Source: Tetraselmis striata (taxonomy: Eukaryota; Chlorophyta; Chlorodendrophyceae; Chlorodendrales; Chlorodendraceae). Taken from it: DNA of 64,000 bases. How positions within the stretch are numbered: the first letter of the stretch is position 1; each line of letters opens with the position of its first letter. The notes under the pieces are model-generated. The model was not told where the DNA came from. It did not search any database and worked only from the letters and a program-made list of their open reading frames with translations. Location of the stretch: NCBI GenBank assembly GCA_006384855.1, contig VCJN01001424.1:62001-126000 (forward strand), in the 5' to 3' direction. The translations under genes and the position numbers were made by a program. Below, piece after piece: positions 56,881 through 64,000 of the stretch.

Positions 56881-59800
56881 CTAATTGTCCAGGCTGCAAA
56901 TGAGTGCCACGCCGCGCTTGGTCCAGTGCGAGTCATGCTGGTCACTGGGCACGCGCACGTCCATGACAAAGTTGGTGGAGTGGCCGGTGGTGGACAGAAT
57001 GCCGCGGCGCGCTGAGGTTTTGTACATGGGGCAGTTGTAGTTTTTGAACTCGCGGAAGTTCTTGATCTCGGCGGGCAGCATCCAGATGTTTGGCATCGCT
57101 GTGAACAGCACCTTGGGCTCGCTCTCCCCCAGCACGTGCGTGTCGTAGTCCCAGCGGCAGCCCTCCAGGAACAGGCCGCGCACGTAAACGCCGTTCTCCG
57201 GGGGCTGCGCGCAGTCGTCCTCCCCGTCCCTGACGACAAAGTCAAAGTCGATCTCGTCAATGGGGATCTTGAACTTCCGCGCGAAGTTCTGGCGCGCGCC
57301 GGTCATGAACGCCTGCGTGAAGAAGAAGCCCGAGAGCCAGAAGACGGTGGGCGACCCGCCATCTACCCATCGCGCAAACTCCTCAACGCGCTCATGGAGC
57401 TCGGCCACGTAGGGGCCCAGCGGCTTGAGGCTGGGGTAGGACACCTTGAGCCACAGCTCAGGAACCTTGCCGTTGAAGAGTGCCTGCCCCATGGCGTCTA
57501 GGTCCGCGCTCATGAGCGCCAGACCCTTGACCGCCTTGCCCAGGTTGACAAGCGTAGAGCGCACACGCGTCAGCAGGTTGTTGCAGCGCCCAAGCTCCTG
57601 CACCAGCACGGTGTTCATGCTGTCGTAGTAGTCCTGCGGGTACTTGCGCGCCACAGCCTCGGTGTCGAAGTTAGGGGGCAAGTTGTCCAGGATGTCGGCG
57701 GCCACCTCGCCGATGATCTCCTCCGGGCTCTTGCCGCCACCGGCGGCGTCGCGGCTCTGCGTCAGCAGCAAGCTGTCTAACAATAGGTTGGTCTCCTGCA
57801 TGTCCTTTGTCATATCCGCGTTGGCATGCAGCCCAAACACCTCAGGCTGAGCGATGAGTGGCAGGCTGTTGATGTACTCCAGGTAGCCCTTGTACTCCAT
57901 CTTGGGGGGCGCGTAGTACGTCCCGCTGGCTGACAGCTTGTAGTCGTCGTCCATCATCCTGGGTGTGTAATACGTGTCCAGAATGGTCATCAGCGTGTGC
58001 CGATCGTGCCCGTCGGTCACCTTGCCGCCATAGTTGCACTCGCCCGCGGTATAGCACAGCGTGTCATAAGGGACGTCAGGGAACTCGTCGAGGAACATCT
58101 TGAGCTGACGCACGCTGATCCGCAGGTCGTTCTCATTGAACTCGTACGGGATGTTCCAGCCGATGGGCCCAAACTTGCGCCGTTCTTGCACAATTGAGTG
58201 GAAGAACGCAAGCCCAAAGATGAGTTTCCGGAACTCGGCGTCCTTCGTGCAGGTGTCGAAAAACTCAGGGTCGGACAGCGGGTCGCTTCCAAAGGTGCGA
58301 AGCATCCCTGCGCGCAATCCCTGCGCAAAAGGAGGGCGGGGCGACCAGGTGCGACATGCGTCGGCGCAATCATTGGCGCTGTGCTCCAGGAAGCTGCTAG
58401 CTAGCCCGAAAATGCGGTACACAGCCAGAAGCCCAAGGTGGCGGGGGAGGGCGGGGGAGGGCGGGGGGGGGGGGCGGGGGCGGGGGCGGGGGCACACCTT
58501 TGGCGGCTCGTTTGTGATCTTCACACTGTTCTCCAGGATGGGCACGGGGAAGATGTCGGAAGGGTACGAGGTGAGCCAGAGGCGGAACTTCTGGTGCGTG
58601 TTCTCCGGCACCAGCTGCTGCTCGCAGAACAGCTCCAGCTGCGGCAGAAAGCTCTTGGCGAGGTGGCAGTTCTGTAGCACCACCCAGAAACCCTCCTTCA
58701 TGCCCTGCTCCAAGGTGCGCTGCGCGACAGGGCCCTGCCCTTGCCCAAGGCTCACGCCTTCCACCTTGATCTCGCGGTCGTCCGCAAACTTGAGCAAGTT
58801 CGCCATTGGGTCAGACCCCGGCGAGAGCACAAAAACAAGCGGCGTGGTGGGGTTGGAGTCGTTGTAGCACGGCTCCAGGGCAAACGGCATCGGCTCCACA
58901 AAGCGCTTGCCCATCACCTCCGCCACGTAGTGCGTCAGCGCGGGGATGGCCTTGTCGGGGCGCATGCAGCGCAGCACCACGATGCGCTGGAACAGGTCCA
59001 GCTTGCTGTGCCACGGCTCAGGCAGCGGCTCCGTATCTGGCTCCAGGCTGTCGTAGATGCGCCGCCAGTCGTCCGGCGCTGCGGCTACGTCGGCATACAG
59101 GCCAGCCCACACGTCATTGTCCTCGCCGGCCGACAGGGCGTTGGCGCGGCACAGCTCGCCCCAGCTCTTGTCGCTGAGCCAGTCGGGCGCTGGGTTGGCC
59201 GCAGGCAGCTCGCCCATCGCGACGCCACCAGTCAGCAGGAAGCGCAGCTCCGCCGGACGCATCTTGCCGTGCTCCGTCTGCAGCCGGCTGGCCAGGTGGA
59301 ACGCAAACAGCAGCTTGTCCTTCTCGAACAGGGACCGGCACACGTTCTGGTAGAGCAGAAACGTGAAGAAGTCGTTGAGCAGCTGCAGCCGGATCTCCAG
59401 CTCGTCGCTCTGCTGGCTCTCACTGATGGCGCGGTTGAAGAGGTTGACAAACCAGGGCAGGGAGTACTGGTACATGGGGTCAATGTTGCCCAGGTCCACC
59501 ACGCAAAAGTAGAGGATGGCCGAGTGCCAGGCGACACTGGTGTAGCCCGAGCGCGCCTCGTCGATCTTTGATCTCCGTCTCGTCCGCAATCTTCTGCTTC
59601 TCGTTGATGTCGTCCGCCAGGACCTTGCTGCTCTGCAGAACGTTTACCGCGGCCTCGTCCTCCAGGATGTTGCCCTCGCTGCTCGACAGGATCTTCAAGA
59701 TCTGGTCCTCGATGTCCTGCAGCTTCCTCTTGTTCTCGGTGCCGCTCACCAGCAGCTTGTTCTTCTCCTCCTCCAGGTCAGGCCGCTCCTTGGCCACCAC

Positions 59801-62800
59801 GATGCCAAGCAGCTGGTCTTGCAGCCCCTCCGGCGTCGTCATGAAGTTGAGCAGGCTCACCTGCGCGCCGGCACAGCCACGGTTAGTCCATACCAGCGTG
59901 TAGGCGTAAAAACACTTTTCAACTGCGGTGCCTGGTCGTGTTTAATTTGCCACCCTTCCAGCGTCTCTTTTAGTACTACTATATTATGGTGCTTTATTCT
60001 CTTATTCTTAGTATCCCAGAAGCTCCATTGTAATAGGTCGTTTACAAGCAGTACTTAGGATTATGTGATCAATCATGTCTACACCTGAATGAATGGCGTT
60101 GTTAATCCTTACCAAACACGCTATGTAGTCCTCACCAGTATATATATATATATATACGCGTTGCATATGTGTTTATTTATTTACTGTGCAAGGTTTACTA
60201 TGGTATTGGATCCAATACGATCCGACGCGGAAGCACAAGGATTACTTAATAACATAGCGTAGTTATCGTTGCCAGCATGATTATTTCGTCGTCTTACCGT
60301 TGTGCCTACCGGTAGCGCTATCTAGTTTCAAACAATGTATGTGTTCTGTTCCTTGACAAAGGGGCAGTGCAAACTCAAGCAATGTACTGAGAGCGTTCCA
60401 AAATCGATTTGTAATACGACTCAGATGTACCTGTCAGTTTCCTTTCAGAATAATAAAACTATCAACACATATTCTATTCCATTCCATTCCTGATTGCTTA
60501 ACTTCCATTCTTATAGACTGTTGAGTCCGCCAGTCAGACAGGTCTCTTGACAAGAGGGACGGCGGAAGTTCATTGTTTGAGAGTTGGTATTAATGTACCG
60601 CATCGATAGGTACATCTTTTCGAACGGGGGTGGGGGTTACCTTGGTACACAGCTCCGGCGAGTAGTGCGGGTTGCGCAGCTTGGTAGTGATATAAAACTT
60701 GAAGTCGTCCGCAAACTCGACGACCGCATCACCCAGCTTAATGCACGTTGCGCCGCCCTGCTTGAACGTCTGCTTCAGTAGCAGGCTCTCCAAGCTGGCG
60801 TCCAGGGCCTCGCCCACGTTCTCCATCAGCACCGGCTTGCCAAACGGCATTGCGTTCTCCAGCGTGCGCAGGAAGTTGGCGTCGGTCAGCTTGACCACAA
60901 TGAGGCCGCGGTCCTTCTCCATGTTGCGGATGAACTTGTTGGGCCGCGCCCTGCGGGTCAATGCAGAGCGGCCAGCGCGAGCCGCGGTACATGCAGGATG
61001 CCGTTCTCCGCAGAGAAGCCGTCCTTGGGAAGGCCGTACAGGTTCCACTGCCGGGTGAGCACCGGGTCGCCCAGCACCGTCTCGAGCTTGAAGCCGGGCG
61101 TGCAGGGGATTCCGCGGCTCTCCAGCTCCGCCACCCACAGCTGGCACACGTCGTTCCGGTACGAAGCGGTGAAGGGGCCAAGGTACGCGATCTGGGCCGC
61201 GGCGAGCAGCACGTCGCCGGTGAGGGTGTGGTACTCCCTGCCCAGGCGCTCCGCGGCGGCCGTCCAGCGCGTCTTCTCGCCGCCCAGCCCCGTGATGAGC
61301 TTCTGCGCGCGGTCAAGCTTGACGCCGCACATGTGCACCTGCTGGTTGAGGCTCTCCTTGTTGTTCTTCTTAGCCGTGAGGTCGTCGTCCAGCGCCTGCA
61401 GCTTGTCCAGCACCTCCTTCAGCGCCGCCTGCTTCTCCGCCAGCGCGCCCATCACCACCGCCAGCTCCTTTTCAGCACCGGCGAGCTTGATCTTCTTGGG
61501 CTCCACCACCTTGACCACGCGGTCGTACGCCTCCATGGCGCGCACCCAGCAGCAGAGGCCGTACGCCGCCTTGGACACGCTCAGGATCTTGCTGGGCTCA
61601 AAGTCGGGGTTCTCCACATACACGCGGATCTTGGAGATGGTGGCCGTGGGGATGTGGTCCTTGTCGTAGTCCTTCAGCACCTGTGCTCCGCGTGGGCGCA
61701 TGCAAGTCAGCGCACAGCGCAGCCCAAGCGAGCCGCACTGCAGATTCACAATGAGACCATCTGTTGTGACAGTCACATCATGGATAGGGCGATGACCACG
61801 CACGGCAATCCAAGTGCGAGTCATCATGACAAAGCAGGAGTGGTACAATCACCATACTGGACATGCGGATCCTGTGACATTGAACACTGGGCTGGAATCG
61901 ATGGCTGTTTCATAGCACGACTACTTCGGGCATGACTACCACAAGAAGGACAAGTGCTAGTCAAAGCCATCATGACAAGGTAGGGGAGCTGCAATCATAA
62001 TAGTAGACATGAGGATCCTGTGATGATGAACACCGGTACTGGTATCGATGGCTGTGTTGTAGCATGTCCGCCGCGGGCATGACTACCACTAGGATGCATT
62101 CGAGTCAAAGTCACCGTGTCATCGCAGGGCCAGCGCACGCCAGCCAGGGCGCTGCACCTGCAGAAAGTCGGGCTCCATGAGCAGCTTCTTGCTGGCCTCC
62201 CAGTAGTCGTCTACCATCTTGCCTGAGTTGGGGGTCCTTGGCGCGCACGGGTTTGACGCCCGCGCATGATGCAGACGCCCTCCATGACCAGCTTGACGCC
62301 CCGCGGGCGGGCTCTTCATTGCCTTTGACCTCCGTGATGTCGTTCTTGGTGAGCGTGTCCAGCGCCTTAAGCCGCCGCCTCCAGCATGGGCAATTGCCTC
62401 GGCCAGGTCGGCATCGCATTCGTCCTTGACCGCCTTGACCTTGGCTGCCTCCGCGCTGGCGATCGCCTCCTCCTTGCTCACCAACCTCCTTCACCTTGTC
62501 CGCCTCGATTGTCTCCGCCGCGATGACCTCCACGCCGCTCCGTCTCCTTGGTTGCAACCTCCAGCTGCGGCTGCAGCGCAATGAGCTCCTCCTGCAATGC
62601 CCGAAACACTCGCCTCCGTCGTCCGCGAGCTTCTCCAGGCCCACCTCGTACCGCTTCTTCACCGTGCTGACGTCGCGCTGGCGCTTCGCCCAGCAGGCGC
62701 AGGTAGCTGTTGAGCAGGTCGAGGTACCCCGTGGGTGTCACGTAAAAGTGGCGCCGCTGCTCGTTGAGGAAGCGCGTGGCCAGGTTGCGCACGCTGTTCT

Positions 62801-64000
62801 GCATCACCATACATGTCTCGGGCAGCGCGGCCACCACCTCCGGCTCCACGCCCGGCAGGTTGGCCAGAAAGCTGGTCGCCACGCTGCGCAGCGCGTCGTC
62901 CGGCCACTGCGTGAACCAGTCGATGGTGGTGCAGTTGACAAGGGACGGAAACTTGCGGAGTCGCTCGCGGAAGGCGTCGCCAATCGGGCTGAATGTGATC
63001 ACATGTGCAGGTTGCGTCGGACCTGTGGGCGGGACAGCACAGCCACGGGGGGCAGAGGAGTAGCGGTGAGACAAAAGTGGGGTCATGCCAATAAACCACC
63101 AGGCAATCTGGCGGTAGTGGCGGCGACGTGGGACAGGGGAAGGGGGGGCGGCGCACCTCCTGCAGAAAAAGTTGTACAGCGCCTCCTTGGAGCCGTCCAT
63201 CCCGGCGGCCTTTGGCGCGGCCCGCAACGTTCTCGTACACGGTGACGAGGGTCGCTGTTCTGCAGCAGGTTGGGCACCTCGTATGTGTTGAGCAGGTTGG
63301 AGAGGTCTCTACAAAGGTCTCGTTCTTGATCTGGGTGTCGGCAAACAGAAAGACGACCTTCTTGTTGGACTCGCCCGCCATCTTGAGAACCTTCTTGATG
63401 TCGTCGTGCCAGTTCAGGCATGCCGTACGTCTTGCTGATCTCGATGCTTGAACACCTCGTACTCCTCCATGAAGGCCGCCAGCCGGCTCAGGCTGCTGCG
63501 CCCGCGGCCTACGCCCATGCCCACGAGCAGGGCGTTGCCGCCGGGGCTGGTGATGATGCGCGCTGATGCGGTTGATGTGCTCCAGCGCGTACGTAAACAG
63601 CACCAGGTTCATTGGCTTCTTGCTCGTCGCGTTGTGGTCGCTCAGGAACTCGTTGCACATTGCCACCATAGCCGAGTGCTCCTTCACCTCCGTGTACAGC
63701 TTGGGGTCCTGCCCCGGCACCATGTAGTCCGCAAAACATGATGTAACGCAGGCGGTCGCGCACTGAGGCACGTCGGTGCCCTCCGCGCCAATCAGCTTGT
63801 TAAGCTTCTCCCGAAAGTGGCCCTCCATCAGCTGGATTAGCCAACCTTACCATGTGTCGGGTCCTCGTCGTCCGTCAGGCGGTCGTAAAACACGCGCTGC
63901 GACTCGTGCGCCCACAGCCGCAGCACATCGGCGCTGTCCTCGACGGTGTTGGTGGCTGCGCGTGATGCCCTGCACCACCTTGCTCACGTCGCGCAGAGTT
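56881..64000 (-). CDS. Axonemal inner-arm dynein heavy chain, 3' half
   Basis: C-terminal half of a flagellar dynein motor. Visible exons: 64000-63161, about 63020-62158, 61680-60641, 59860-58498, 58320-56881. In order: AAA3/AAA4 (KKPMNLVLFTYALEHINRIS; P-loop region ALLVGMGVGRGRSSLSRLA; FLFADTQIKNETFVE), stalk helix 1, stalk helix 2 (LCCWVRAMEAYDRVVKVVEP), AAA5 (KLTDANFLRTLENAMPFGKP; LLKQTFKQGG), AAA6 and the C-terminal domain (NGVYVRGLFLEGCRWDYD), ending RGVALICSLDN. Sequence type suggests the single-headed DNAH1/3/7/12 group. Frame breaks: about a dozen or more between 63770 and 62160, two or so near 61000-60950, one extra A near 59573, none over 59560-56881. The gene is either locally decayed or locally mis-sequenced. 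Confidence 0.9.
59930..60545 (+). repeat. Dispersed intron repeat in dynein intron
   Basis: Fills most of the intron 59861-60640. Its left part matches 30090-30520 in the peptidase intron; its right part (60310-60545) matches 560-757 in the SLC13 intron in opposite orientation. It contains a short (AT)n run near 60140. No coding capacity. Confidence 0.65.
61800..62125. repeat. 146-bp tandem repeat in dynein stalk intron
   Basis: About two copies. CATCATGACAA starts at 61822 and 61968; ATGGCTGT and GGCATGACTACCAC words follow in each. It fills most of the intron 61681-62157. Confidence 0.8.

Noticed and set aside
58741-59571. Plus-strand frame of 276 codons
   Set aside because: Antisense to a conserved dynein exon; His/Arg/Gln-rich shadow with no family.
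60961-61935. Plus-strand frame of 324 codons
   Set aside because: Antisense to the dynein stalk and AAA5 exon and runs into an intron.

Overview
The window looks like nuclear DNA of a chlorophycean (volvocine or chlamydomonad) green alga. The evidence is GC-rich coding exons split by many short introns, an inner-arm axonemal dynein heavy chain (so a flagellate or its relative), a SAC1/SLT-type sulfate transporter, and DIRS-order retroelements with the split direct repeats known from Volvox kangaroo and PAT elements. The species cannot be named from sequence alone.

Six host genes can be supported. From left to right they are: a SAC1/SLT-like SLC13 transporter (minus, 1-2513, running off the left edge); an intronless membrane protein with a HET-like domain (plus, 25858-28518); a complete 17-exon acylamino-acid-releasing enzyme (minus, 29042-37221, 773 aa, every exon phase closing); a 9-exon coiled-coil protein of unknown function (plus, 38885-41846); an omega-like glutathione S-transferase (minus, 43027 to about 44420); and an axonemal dynein heavy chain (minus, 56881 to beyond 64000). 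The peptidase and HET genes converge. The peptidase and coiled-coil genes diverge from a 1.7-kb spacer. The genes do not form an obvious pathway.

The rest is repeat-rich. At 2.7-10 kb there is a perfect hairpin, a LINE fragment and a foldback-like array of about 370-bp units in opposite orientations. At 10.5-18.1 kb lies a nest: a DIRS/PAT-like fossil sits inside one arm of an inverted repeat that also encloses a LINE with a PD-(D/E)XK nuclease. At 18.4-23.4 kb a young, RT-less DIRS-like element lies between two short elements built from iterated palindromic words. At 44.8-51 kb there is a tandem 0.8-kb duplication, long palindromes, and more LINE and dispersed-repeat pieces. A decayed DDE transposase lies at 51.2-52.7 kb, followed by about 4 kb with no recognisable gene.

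Two features run across the host genes. Long poly-C tracts (sense strand) sit just downstream of many 5' splice sites. One non-coding dispersed repeat family occupies introns of three different genes. The dynein gene is clean over its C-terminal half but carries about a dozen or more frame changes over AAA3, AAA4 and the stalk, whereas the peptidase and coiled-coil genes have none. That may be local decay or local sequence error.
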